A stretch of DNA of 9,570 nucleotides from a bacterium (GCA_021807065.1 JAKAPO010000069.1:1-9570), one strand, 5' to 3'. Positions 1 to 6,532 are shown, counted from the stretch's first letter. Program-made: numbers and translations. The notes: generated by a model from the sequence alone, not told the origin.

Positions 1-612
1 TCGACTGCGCCGTGGCAGTCCAGATGAAGGGCTTCGGGTCACGATTGTAGGCAGCGATGAATTCGCGGATGGCGTGCACGAGGTCGCGTACGCTACCGAA
101 TGCGCCCCGTCGGATCTGCTTGTCGGTCAGCTCGCGGAACCGCCGCTCCACGAGGTTGAGCCAGGAGGAACCTGTCGGCGTGAAATGCAGGACGAAGCGC
201 GGATGGGCGGCGAGCCATTGCCCGACTCGCGGATGGTTGTGCGTTCCGTAGTTGTCCAGGATCAAGTGCAGCTTGAGTCTGCGCGGATATGCGTCATCGA
301 GGCGCTTGAGGAAGCGCAAGAACTCCTGATGACGATGTCGTGGATGCGGCCGGGTGTACCACCCTTGCGAATCTCCCCGAGCGAGTCGACTCCGCCCTCG
401 GCAAGGCGCCGGCGCCAATCGATGATCGTTGGCCGGCTAACGCCTAGTTCGTTGGCGATGCGGTTGTTGGACACGCCGTCAGCCGCCATGAGCACGATCT
501 GCGCCCGTAACGCAATGCATTGCGGGGTCGCCTTCGAACGGATCCAGCTCTTGAGTCTCGCTCGATCCGCCGCGTCTAGAGCGGTAGCAAGTCGATATAC
601 CTCATTCACCAA
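1..612 (-). pseudogene. IS630-family transposase, internally deleted and frameshifted
   Basis: The N-terminal part starts at ATG 612 and encodes the helix-turn-helix DNA-binding region, including VSNNRIANELGVSRPTIIDW. This frame runs only to a stop near 262. From about position 343 down to base 1 a different minus-strand frame carries the C-terminal DDE region: PRHRHQEFLRFLKRL, then LILDNYGTHNHPRV (second catalytic Asp), then HFTPTGSSWLNLVERRF (catalytic Glu), then YNRDPKPFIWTA at the window edge. The two parts meet at about 335-350. What normally lies between them in IS630 transposases, including the first catalytic Asp block, is absent; I estimate 110-130 codons lost from knowledge of the family. 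Lacking one of the three DDE residues and shifted in frame, it should be inactive. The gene also runs off the left edge of the window, so its last few dozen codons are not visible. Confidence 0.88.
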
Positions 613-745
613 GAAATTCTAATTAATGGGGTCCCGGACAGTGGTCGTCTGGGGGTCGGGCTAGGGTAAGGCAGCCGATGGCCATAGATCGGCTGGCGAG
701 AAGTCGCCTGCGGGACGAAGGCGAGGAATGGCGCAGTAGGCAGCG

Positions 746-1651
746 ATGCGACTCCGATGGACACCGTGGAAGAGCGCGAAGCGGGGCCAACACATTGCGG
801 ATGCCCACAAGATCGTCGTGCAACTCTTCCCTAGCGGTAATTTCACGCGAATCGCAGAGTTGGTCGGAGGGCTTGGTGGCTTAATGATTGTCTCGCTTAT
901 CATTTTGGCCTTCACCCTCAATTCTGCTGTTGAGGCTGCTTGGTACTGGTATCTGATATTTGTGGCGGTTGCATTGCTTGTTTTTAGTATCCTTGCTTTG
1001 ACGGGCCTCTTGCCGGAGCCAACGACGACCAATCAGAAAACGTGGCGACGGGGGGTCGTGGGAATCCTTGCGTTATACGCATTGGGCGCAATTGGCATCA
1101 TCGCCCTTGGGCCGAAGGTGGCCCCCCGGGGCTTATCGCAAGCGGCGCCCTCAATTGGCGCTCGGATTGACTCCGCAATTCTTGGCAGAGAGCCAAACGG
1201 TTCGGATGCCGCTCTCGTGGTTACCCTGATAAACCACGGAGCGCAGGCAAACATTGACCCTGGTTCGTGGAGGCTGACTGCAATCGCCCCGAACGGTGCG
1301 CGGTATATCGGAGAGCCCAACACGATCTACAAGACCTTGGACTTTTGCTTCCCTCCGAGCACGATTCGCCGATTCGTTCCGCAGGACGCGCTGTATACGA
1401 AGGGCGCAGCCGGACTAAAGGCGGTCACCCAGGGTGTCCTATGGTTCACCTTCCCTGGATTGCAAAAAGCAGTACTGGTAGACCCCGGGACCGTTCTGAA
1501 CTTGAGTGCGGAGGGCACTTCTGGCCAGAATATACGAATATCGGTTGCCATATCGGAACTTCTGGCTAGAACAGGGCAGACGGAGTTCTTCACGGGGCTC
1601 CAACACCCAGCGCCGATGAGAATGCCTTGCAAGGAGAACATGCCGTACTGA
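746..1651 (+). CDS. Membrane protein of unknown function, three N-terminal helices
   Basis: This 301-residue protein matches no family I can name. Three hydrophobic segments are visible at about residues 40-59 (LMIVSLIILAF), 65-89 (YLIFVAVALLVFSILAL) and 102-122 (VVGILALYALGAIGIIAL). A soluble domain of about 180 residues follows. Its alternating pattern (ALVVTLINHG, then GVLWFTFPG, then IRISVAISELL) looks like a beta-sandwich of the kind seen in membrane-anchored extracytoplasmic domains, but that is inference. The middle of the gene is less GC-rich than the flanking transposase DNA, and its codon pattern looks genuinely coding. The start is uncertain: ATG 746 has only a weak upstream AGTAGG. 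Its stop overlaps the next gene's start (TGATG), so the two are probably cotranscribed. Broken IS sequences flank the pair on both sides. Confidence 0.75.
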   Translation: MRLRWTPWKSAKRGQHIADAHKIVVQLFPSGNFTRIAELVGGLGGLMIVSLIILAFTLNSAVEAAWYWYLIFVAVALLVFSILALTGLLPEPTTTNQKTWRRGVVGILALYALGAIGIIALGPKVAPRGLSQAAPSIGARIDSAILGREPNGSDAALVVTLINHGAQANIDPGSWRLTAIAPNGARYIGEPNTIYKTLDFCFPPSTIRRFVPQDALYTKGAAGLKAVTQGVLWFTFPGLQKAVLVDPGTVLNLSAEGTSGQNIRISVAISELLARTGQTEFFTGLQHPAPMRMPCKENMPY

Positions 1652-1833
1652 TGCCAAGGCGCAAGCGCCCCAGCGGCAAAGCCGCAATGAAACGCTTCGA
1701 AGAGTTTTCGAGGCGCATCTTCGCCGTTTCCAAAGATGATCTCAAAGATGATCTAAAGAAAGCCGAAGAAGAGGTCGAAGAGATCGTCGAGGACATTGCC
1801 GAGCCCACGGAGCGCCCTACTGCCGATGAGTAG
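1651..1833 (+). CDS. Small charged protein of unknown function (60 aa)
   Basis: The ATG at 1651 overlaps the TGA of the preceding membrane-protein gene by one base, which points to translational coupling and makes this the preferred start over an in-frame ATG at 1627. The product has a very basic N-terminus (MPRRKRPSGK), a short hydrophobic stretch FEEFSRRIFAVSKDDL, then a strongly acidic helix-prone tail (KKAEEEVEEIVEDIAE). No signal peptide or membrane helix is seen. Small proteins with an F-x(n)-V-P/S-K-x-E/D-L core are common in bacteria and mostly uncharacterised; a partner or antitoxin-like role for the membrane protein is possible but untested. Codons 28-35 are an exact KDDL-KDDL doubling from a 12-nt tandem repeat. 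The 3' end overlaps the converging IS1595 remnant by 17 nt. Confidence 0.65.
   Translation: MPRRKRPSGKAAMKRFEEFSRRIFAVSKDDLKDDLKKAEEEVEEIVEDIAEPTERPTADE
1732..1755 (+). repeat. 12-nt tandem duplication inside the small gene
   Basis: AAAGATGATCTC at 1732-1743 is followed directly by AAAGATGATCTA at 1744-1755, differing in the last base only. It keeps the reading frame and doubles the residues KDDL. This looks like a slippage product. Confidence 0.8.
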
Positions 1834-2430
1834 GAGACTTGGCGGCGCGACCGGGGCGCAGTCTCCAGCGCGGATGCGAGGCCGTAAGTTGCTTGTACGT
1901 CACGCGCCGTCCGTCCGTGTTCTTGAGAACCGAAACGAAGCGACCGGCGTCGTTGTCCTCGCGGGCGTTAAAGCGAAACACTTGCTCGTCAAGGTAGGCG
2001 TCAAGGTGGAACGCGCGAGGGGCAATGTAGGTACCGTGCAGCGTTCGCTTGAGGCACGACCAGAAGTTTTCGATGGTGTTCGTGTGAACGCGGCCTTCGA
2101 CGTACTTGATCGAATGGTCGACGAACTCGTGGACGTAAGCGCGATCAGCAGCGTGGTACGAGCGCAGCGCATCGGTATAGAGAACCGAACCGGGCAGCAC
2201 GTTCGCGAAGAGTTTGGGCATAAGCGCCTTGGCCGAATGGTCGGCCACGACCATCGCACGAACGCGGCTGCGGCGCGTGTTGCTCTTGGCGCGCTGCGCC
2301 AGCCCGAACACCGTCGCTTTGCCTTCGAACGGGCCGTGCTTCATCTTGCGGAAACCGGCGGGCGAAACCCAGTTCGAACGCTTGCGACCGCCGACGTAGG
2401 TTTCATCGGCTTCGACCTCATTTTTCTTGC
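1817..2430 (-). pseudogene. IS1595-family (ISXO2-like) transposase, C-terminal catalytic half only
   Basis: The readable frame begins at the first catalytic block, VEADETYVGGRKRSNW, and continues with the second Asp in LYTDALRSYHAAD and the acidic residue in HTNTIENFWSCLKRTLHGTY. It ends with family-typical FRFNARED and GRRVTYKQLTA (down to about 1883). The tail of about 21 residues to the stop at 1817-1819 looks like read-through into flanking DNA. IS1595 transposases normally have roughly 100 or more residues before this, including a zinc ribbon that recognises the ends. All of that is missing, replaced by an IS630 piece at about 2420-2432. The open frame continues upstream through unrelated sequence as far as 2716, but this does not restore the missing domain. 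It is a remnant that happens to remain open. Confidence 0.85.
1833..1866 (+). terminator. Possible stem-loop after the two-gene operon
   Basis: GGAGACT (1833-1839) is the exact reverse complement of AGTCTCC (1860-1866), with a 20-nt GC-rich loop that can pair further (GCGC with GCGC). It starts at the last base of the small gene's stop codon. There is no T-tract, so intrinsic termination is doubtful; it could instead belong to the decayed end of the IS1595 remnant. Confidence 0.3.
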
Positions 2431-2560
2431 CAGGTCTGTTACCGATGTGAAGACGCCGCGGGCGATGAGATCGCGTTCGATCTTGGAGAACCAGAGCTCC
2501 ACTTGGTTGAGCCAGGACGAATACGTAGGGGTGAAGTGCAGGTGGACGTGAGGATGCATC
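2431..2560 (-). pseudogene. Fragment of a second IS630-family transposase
   Basis: The minus-strand reading from 2560 downward gives HPHVHLHFTPTYSSWLNQVE, then LWFSKIERDLIARGVFTSVTDLARKMR. This is the final catalytic region of an IS630-family transposase, with the Glu of NQVELWF as the third DDE residue. It differs clearly from the copy at 1-612 (HFTPTGSSWLNLVERRF), so it comes from a different subgroup. Only about 43 codons survive. The upstream side is cut by the IS21 left end at 2561, and the downstream side runs into IS1595 sequence near 2420-2432. Confidence 0.85.
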
Positions 2561-2565
2561 TGCTA

Positions 2566-2610
2566 GCGGTAATCTAAGCGCCCCCGGGCTGCGGTAAAGA
2601 AAACGCCCCC
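2566..2610 (+). repeat. IS21 left-end tandem terminal repeats
   Basis: Copy 1 at 2566-2585 is GCGGTAATCTAAGCGCCCCC. Copy 2 at 2591-2610 is GCGGTAAAGAAAACGCCCCC. They match at 16 of 20 positions with a period of 25 nt. IS21 elements carry several such repeats at each end as presumed transposase binding sites. Their position just inside the TG tip supports the end assignment. Confidence 0.75.
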
Positions 2611-2632
2611 ACCCTTTCGAGAGAGAAAGGGT
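2611..2632 (+). other. Perfect hairpin in the istA leader
   Basis: ACCCTTTC (2611-2618) pairs perfectly with GAAAGGGT (2625-2632) across a 6-nt loop. It sits directly after the second terminal repeat and upstream of istA. It could act as a barrier to transcription entering from outside the element, but it lacks a T-tract. Confidence 0.55.
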
Positions 2633-2636
2633 TCTA

Positions 2637-2664
2637 CCCGAGCCGTCAATGCCGGCGGCTCGGG
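2637..2664 (+). promoter_or_regulatory. Hairpin that partly covers the istA ribosome binding site
   Basis: CCCGAGCC (2637-2644) pairs perfectly with GGCTCGGG (2657-2664) across a 12-nt loop. The probable istA Shine-Dalgarno GGGAG (2662-2666) lies partly in the 3' arm, about 9 nt before the GTG start at 2675. Several insertion sequences use such structures to limit translation of transposase from read-through transcripts; applying that here is inference. Confidence 0.45.
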
Positions 2665-2674
2665 AGAGTACAAG

Positions 2675-3036
2675 GTGATTTCCGTGGCCCTCTTCGATTC
2701 CATTGCCCACTACCACGGGCTAGGGATGTCGCGGTGCGAGATCGCTCGCCGCCTGAAGATCGACCCCAAGACCGTCCGGCAGAATCTGCGCAAGATCCTC
2801 GCCGGCGCTACCGAACCCCAGCGGACTTCCCCCAGCTCCAAGCTCGATCGCTACCGCGAGCGCATCAAGCAGTGCGTCGCCGAAGGTTGGACCGCCTGGA
2901 GCATCTACCAGGAGCTGCGTGCCGATCCAGAGTTCGATGCCTGCTACGAGCTGGTCAAGAAACTCGTCGCGCATCGCGCGGCTGCGCGTACGCGAACCCA
3001 AAGTCTACGAACGGCTCGATCATCCGCCAGGTGAGG
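2675..3036 (+). pseudogene. istA: IS21 transposase IstA, 5' part (split by RIT, frameshifted)
   Basis: GTG 2675 is preceded by GGGAG and starts a typical IstA N-terminus, with the helix-turn-helix MSRCEIARRLKIDPKTVRQNL followed by WTAWSIYQELR and CYELVKKLV. Around 2966-2972 the family-consistent reading moves to the next frame (IARLRVREPK, then VYERLDHPPGE), consistent with one extra base in the GTCGCGC stretch. The gene then breaks off at GAGG 3033-3036, where the RIT element begins. The rest resumes at 6558, in the same frame as the shifted part. Together the two parts encode about 495 residues, the normal IstA size. Within this part the gene is broken twice, by the frameshift and by the insertion. 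Confidence 0.85.
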
Positions 3037-3065
3037 ATTATGTTGAGTACCGCGTTATGTTGAGT
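3034..3065 (+). repeat. RIT left inverted repeat
   Basis: This 32-nt block is AGGATTATGTTGAGT, ACCGCG, TTATGTTGAGT in order. It holds two direct copies of TTATGTTGAGT spaced 17 nt apart and is the exact reverse complement of 6500-6531. The paired motif copies are probable recombinase binding sites. It abuts istA sequence directly on its outer side. Confidence 0.9.
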
Positions 3066-3073
3066 CGGGCCTT

Positions 3074-3098
3074 GGAGCCGGGATTACGAGCCGGCTCC
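3074..3098 (-). terminator. Hairpin downstream of the recombinase trio
   Basis: GGAGCCGG (3074-3081) pairs perfectly with CCGGCTCC (3091-3098) across a 9-nt loop. It lies 33 nt past the stop of the last recombinase gene, between that gene and the left inverted repeat. On the plus strand it is followed by TCAGCTTTTC, so it could block istA-side transcription as well as end the trio transcript. On the minus strand there is no clear T-run. Confidence 0.45.
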
Positions 3099-3130
3099 TC
3101 AGCTTTTCGGCAACTACGTACTCTACATAA

Positions 3131-4126
3131 TTACAACGCTTCGAGCCAAGCAAGAAGTCCCTTCGGAGGCCGGCGCTTCGGTAAGGGGCGAGTCGGCGAT
3201 CCAGCGCGATTCAGGGCGTCTCGCTTCATCTCCAGATCGACTTGGACGTAAACCTCGGTCGACTTTACGTCCGCATGGCCTAGGATGTCCTTGATCGTGA
3301 CGAGCGGAACGCCGGACTGGAGCAAGTGCATCGCCTTGGTGTGCCGCAGGGTGTGGGGTGTAATGTGCAGGCGATTGAGTTGCGGCAATGAGGCTCGAGC
3401 TCGTGTCACGTACTTTTGGAGCAAGTATCTTGCGCCGTGGCGCGTGAAGCGCTGACCGCGATGGTTTTGGAGGAGCGGCGCTGCGTCGTCGACGTGACGC
3501 CTGGCACTCGAAAGGAAGCTGCGAACCAATCGCGCAGTTTGCCTCAGGAGCGGGCACAGGCGCTCACGTCGCCCCTTTCCCCGGAGGCGCACAAACGGCG
3601 GTGCTGCGAATCGGAAGTCGCGCGGCGCCAAGTCGATGAGTTCCTGAATTCGCGCACCGGTATCGTATAGGAGAGCGATAAGAAGATAGTCGCGTTCACC
3701 AGTGATCGTGGAGCGATCGATCTGTGCCAGCAGGTGCGCGAGCTCCGTGTCGCTCAGGTACGTGAGTACCGGGTGCGGGGACTTCTTGAGCGGAATCGCG
3801 AGGATGCGTTGACAAAGCCCGGCAAGTGCGGGATCGGTGTCGAGCACGTAGCGAAAGAAGCTGTGGATCGCTGCGAGGCGCGCGTTTCGTGTTCTTATGG
3901 TATTATGGCGCGTCGTTTCGAGTGTCGCGAGAAACTGCAGTAGGCGTTCGGGCGTTAGATCTTCGACGTGTAGCGTTTCGGCAGGGCTTCGAGCTGCTTT
4001 GGAAACGAACCGGAGGAGTAGCTTAAAGGTGTCGCGGTAGGCGGCTGTGGTGTTTGGACTGACGTTGCGTTCGTCTGGCAGATGCCGAACGAAGTAGGTG
4101 GTGACGAATGGTGCGAGGTCATGCAT
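3131..4126 (-). CDS. ritC: RIT tyrosine recombinase C (third of trio)
   Basis: This is a 331-residue tyrosine recombinase that cuts and rejoins DNA through a covalent phosphotyrosine bond. The N-terminal SAM-like core-binding domain spans about residues 5-110. The catalytic domain follows with Arg159 (TGARIQE), Lys184 (RGKGRRE), His258-x-x-Arg261 (TPHTLRHTKAM), His284 (LGH) and nucleophile Tyr293 (STEVYVQVDL), so the full set is present. The C-terminus is basic and proline-rich (PLPKRRPPKGLLAWLEAL). I chose ATG 4126, which overlaps the end of the preceding gene in ATGCATGA (8 nt) and has GAGGGAG 9 nt upstream. The same frame is open 55 codons further up, but that stretch lies within the preceding gene. 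The tight overlap implies the three proteins are made together. Confidence 0.9.
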   Translation of the reverse strand: MHDLAPFVTTYFVRHLPDERNVSPNTTAAYRDTFKLLLRFVSKAARSPAETLHVEDLTPERLLQFLATLETTRHNTIRTRNARLAAIHSFFRYVLDTDPALAGLCQRILAIPLKKSPHPVLTYLSDTELAHLLAQIDRSTITGERDYLLIALLYDTGARIQELIDLAPRDFRFAAPPFVRLRGKGRRERLCPLLRQTARLVRSFLSSARRHVDDAAPLLQNHRGQRFTRHGARYLLQKYVTRARASLPQLNRLHITPHTLRHTKAMHLLQSGVPLVTIKDILGHADVKSTEVYVQVDLEMKRDALNRAGSPTRPLPKRRPPKGLLAWLEAL

Positions 4127-5129
4127 GGTTGCCAACTCCCTCGCGGATAAGATGGCCGAAACGAGCGCAGTGCCGTCGGGTGATCTCAGCCAGAACGTCC
4201 TCGGTGAATTGAAGGTAACGCTGCGTGCTGGCCACGCCGACGTGCCCCATGTAGGTTGCCAATGCGGGCAGGAGTGCGCCGGGATTTTCATGTTGTCGGT
4301 ACCACAGGGTTAGGCGAAGGACCGCGAAGGAGTGCCGAAGATCATGCGGGCGTAATGATCGACCTGCGCTTCGGAGCGGAATGCCCGCGCCGACGAGCAC
4401 CTGGCGGAAAGCTTCACGGAGCGCCGCTTCCGAATACAACTGATCGGAAGGCGCTGGGAAAAATGGCGCATCTGGATCATGGCCGCCGAAGTGCTTAACG
4501 ACTTTGCGCCGGCAGTTTCGCAAACGAGCGGCGACATCTGGCGCAATCGGTACCACGCGGGATTTCCCGAACTTCGTATCACGCACGCGAAGGATAGCGG
4601 CCTCCAGGTCGACATCCGCGTCTGTTAGTCGACGCGCTTCGCCCGTGCGCAGCCCCGCCAGGAAGAGAACAACGAGCATCGTGCCAAGAACAGTTCCGCG
4701 CAAGGGTGAGCCGTGATGACTGGTGAGACGGTCGCACGCTTCAACGAAACGGCGACCCTCGGCACGCGTCAAGACACGGGGCACGAACGTGCACCGGTGG
4801 ATCCCAAGAAAGCGGGGTCCCGGGATGACCGTTCGCGGCTGCTCCAGCGCCAGGAAGCGACAGACTTCACGGATCAGCGTTAGCCGATGCCCACGGGTGG
4901 TCTCTGATTCGGTGCTGCGGCGAGCGACGAACGCCCGGACGACAGCCAACGTAATCACCGGATCATCGGCCGCAAGAGTACGTGCAAGAAATTGGTCGAG
5001 CGCTCCGAGCTGGCGGCCCTCCTCGCGGTACTGATAACCGGCTGCGCGCTTGCCTTCGAGAAACCGCTTGAGCTCAGATGCGAGTGGCGAGTAAAACGTG
5101 GGTTGCGGCAGCGATCGTCGACCGTTCAC
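4119..5129 (-). CDS. ritB: RIT tyrosine recombinase B (second of trio)
   Basis: This is a 336-residue tyrosine recombinase. The N-terminal half (SELKRFLEGKRAAGYQY and following) is an arm/core DNA-binding region. The catalytic half shows Arg161 (AGLRTGEARRL), a lysine in TKFGKSR (residues 186-189), His262-x-x-Arg265 (RPHDLRHSFAV), His296 (MGH) and nucleophile Tyr305 (ASTQRYLQF). All the expected catalytic residues are there. The start is GTG 5129, overlapping the TGA of the preceding gene as GTGA. The Shine-Dalgarno GGAGGAGGAGGT (5136-5147) sits 6 nt upstream at ideal spacing. An in-frame ATG at 5162 is less likely because it lies before this site. The stop overlaps the next gene by 8 nt. Confidence 0.9.
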   Translation of the reverse strand: MNGRRSLPQPTFYSPLASELKRFLEGKRAAGYQYREEGRQLGALDQFLARTLAADDPVITLAVVRAFVARRSTESETTRGHRLTLIREVCRFLALEQPRTVIPGPRFLGIHRCTFVPRVLTRAEGRRFVEACDRLTSHHGSPLRGTVLGTMLVVLFLAGLRTGEARRLTDADVDLEAAILRVRDTKFGKSRVVPIAPDVAARLRNCRRKVVKHFGGHDPDAPFFPAPSDQLYSEAALREAFRQVLVGAGIPLRSAGRSLRPHDLRHSFAVLRLTLWYRQHENPGALLPALATYMGHVGVASTQRYLQFTEDVLAEITRRHCARFGHLIREGVGNHA

Positions 5130-6385
5130 GACCGCACCTCCTCCTCCGAGATCGCCACGCACCGCAGAGCCGCCAGATCGATTGAGGCATACTCCATGGT
5201 CGTTTCGGTCGACCTATGGCCGAGCACATCGGCAATGATCTTAATCTGGCACCTCGCCGCGAGCATCCGACTTGCGAGAGTATGCCGAAACACGTACAAC
5301 CCGCGTCTCCCCGACCGCTGGCCAAGGCCGACGCGCTCAAGAGCGGGCCTTATGATCGACGATAGGTTATTGGCCGCGACAAACGGCTCGAAGGGTGCGC
5401 GATGTCGAACGAACACATGACGGGAGGTCGTAACCGGGCGCCCTTCACGCAGGTAAGCGATCAGCGCCGCAGCGACGTCGGGCAGCAGAGGCAGCGTCAG
5501 TAGCCGGTCGGTTTTGGCTTGCTTGAACGAGAGAACCCCGTCGCGCCAGTTGATCGCCTCCAATTGCAGCTGCCGGATATCGCATGGGCGAAGCCCATAA
5601 CGCGCGGCCAGGATCAGCACGGCATAATCGCGCCGTCCGATGACCGTTGACCGATCGACAGCGGAAAGAATCCGCGCGACTTCATTCTCGCTGAGCACAT
5701 CCCGGACGCCGCCCTGCTTGAAGCATCGAGGAGATACCACAGCGGGCCGAAGGTCCACAGACATAGCTCCTACGGCATACGCCCAGCCAAAGAAGCTTCG
5801 CAACGTCGAGGCATACGTCAGCCGATAACCAATCGCATACGCGCGAAGCTCGACGAGAAACTGCTGAGCGTGAAGCGGCAGAATCGTCTTGAGGCTCGTT
5901 ACGCCAGCCTGGTCCAAGAACTTCCCAAAACGGATGAGTTTCCGCCAACGTCCCGCGATTGTCCGATCAGCCAGTCCACGGTGGGTTTTCACGAAACTAA
6001 CGTACTGATCGAGGATGGTCGCCAGCCACGAAGGAGCTCGCCCCGGAACTCGTCCAGCACCTCGACGAAAGCGGCCCTCTTCGTCGGCTTCGACAAAGAT
6101 GCGTATTGATGCACGGACGAACCGGCCCCGGCTCGCGCTTTGCAGCCTGCGAACTCGTGCGGCTATGTAGGCTTGTGCGTGGGCATCGCGACTGTGGAGC
6201 GGCATTATCAGGCCGCGCTTCTTCAAGTAGGCAGTAAACCGGAGCCACTCGCGCACGTGCTGCGCTAAGACGACGGGCAGATAGCGCAGCTCGACCAGTC
6301 GGTGGCCAATCAGGTCGATTCGATTCTTGTGCGGGCTAAGGTTATAGGCCGCCGCGCGATCGGCGGGGATGAACTTGCTAAGCAT
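5126..6385 (-). CDS. ritA: RIT tyrosine recombinase A (first of trio)
   Basis: At 419 residues this is the longest of the three, with an extended N-terminal DNA-binding region (about residues 1-220) before the catalytic domain. Visible active-site residues are Arg266 (YGLRPCDIRQL), Lys291 (KQAKTDR), Arg367 (YVFRHTLASRML), His390 (LGHRSTETT) and nucleophile Tyr399 (TMEYASIDL). The histidine of the usual HxxR box is replaced by Tyr364. ATG 6385 is preceded by a strong AGGAGGAG 7 nt upstream, so the start is well supported. It is the promoter-proximal gene of the trio. Its last codons (SEEEVRS) double as the ribosome binding site of the next gene. It lies just inside the right inverted repeat, with a 114-nt leader. 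Confidence 0.9.
   Translation of the reverse strand: MLSKFIPADRAAAYNLSPHKNRIDLIGHRLVELRYLPVVLAQHVREWLRFTAYLKKRGLIMPLHSRDAHAQAYIAARVRRLQSASRGRFVRASIRIFVEADEEGRFRRGAGRVPGRAPSWLATILDQYVSFVKTHRGLADRTIAGRWRKLIRFGKFLDQAGVTSLKTILPLHAQQFLVELRAYAIGYRLTYASTLRSFFGWAYAVGAMSVDLRPAVVSPRCFKQGGVRDVLSENEVARILSAVDRSTVIGRRDYAVLILAARYGLRPCDIRQLQLEAINWRDGVLSFKQAKTDRLLTLPLLPDVAAALIAYLREGRPVTTSRHVFVRHRAPFEPFVAANNLSSIIRPALERVGLGQRSGRRGLYVFRHTLASRMLAARCQIKIIADVLGHRSTETTMEYASIDLAALRCVAISEEEVRS
5136..5147 (-). promoter_or_regulatory. Ribosome binding site of RIT gene B inside gene A
   Basis: GGAGGAGGAGGT on the minus strand lies 6 nt before GTG 5129 and encodes Glu-Glu-Val codons near the end of gene A. This extended anti-16S match decides the GTG start over the upstream ATG 5162. 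Confidence 0.75.
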
Positions 6386-6433
6386 CGATTTTCTCCTCCT
6401 GATGGCGAGAACACGCCACGGACGAGGAGGGGA

Positions 6434-6461
6434 ATTATGGAAAGTTGATGCGCTGCTTTAA
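6434..6461 (-). promoter_or_regulatory. Candidate promoter for the recombinase trio
   Basis: On the minus strand TTAAAG (6456-6461) and CATAAT (6434-6439) are 16 nt apart, about 50 nt before the gene A start. The -10 element matches the sigma-70 consensus at 5 of 6 positions; the -35 matches only 3 of 6. The remainder of the 114-nt leader shows no other clear signal. Confidence 0.3.
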
Positions 6462-6499
6462 GGGAGCCCGGGGCAGAGAAAACGGGGTTCCTACGCCGA

Positions 6500-6531
6500 A
6501 CTCAACATAACGCGGTACTCAACATAATCCT
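6500..6531 (-). repeat. RIT right inverted repeat
   Basis: This is the exact reverse complement of 3034-3065: ACTCAACATAA, CGCGGT, ACTCAACATAATCCT. It contains two copies of the ACTCAACATAA motif facing into the element. Confidence 0.9.
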
Positions 6532-6532
6532 G

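Noticed and set aside
1620..1833. Toxin-antitoxin assignment for the small protein and its partner
   Set aside because: The overlap and charge pattern are suggestive, but no toxin or antitoxin motif is recognisable and the larger partner is a three-helix membrane protein. I left the function open.
1796..2551. A 251-codon plus-strand open frame
   Set aside because: It is antisense to recognisable IS1595 and IS630 protein sequence, has no ribosome binding site and shows no family resemblance.
4127..4291. Upstream extension of the third recombinase to ATG 4291
   Set aside because: The extra 55 residues lie inside the gene B coding region and match nothing in tyrosine recombinases. ATG 4126 has the overlap and ribosome site expected.
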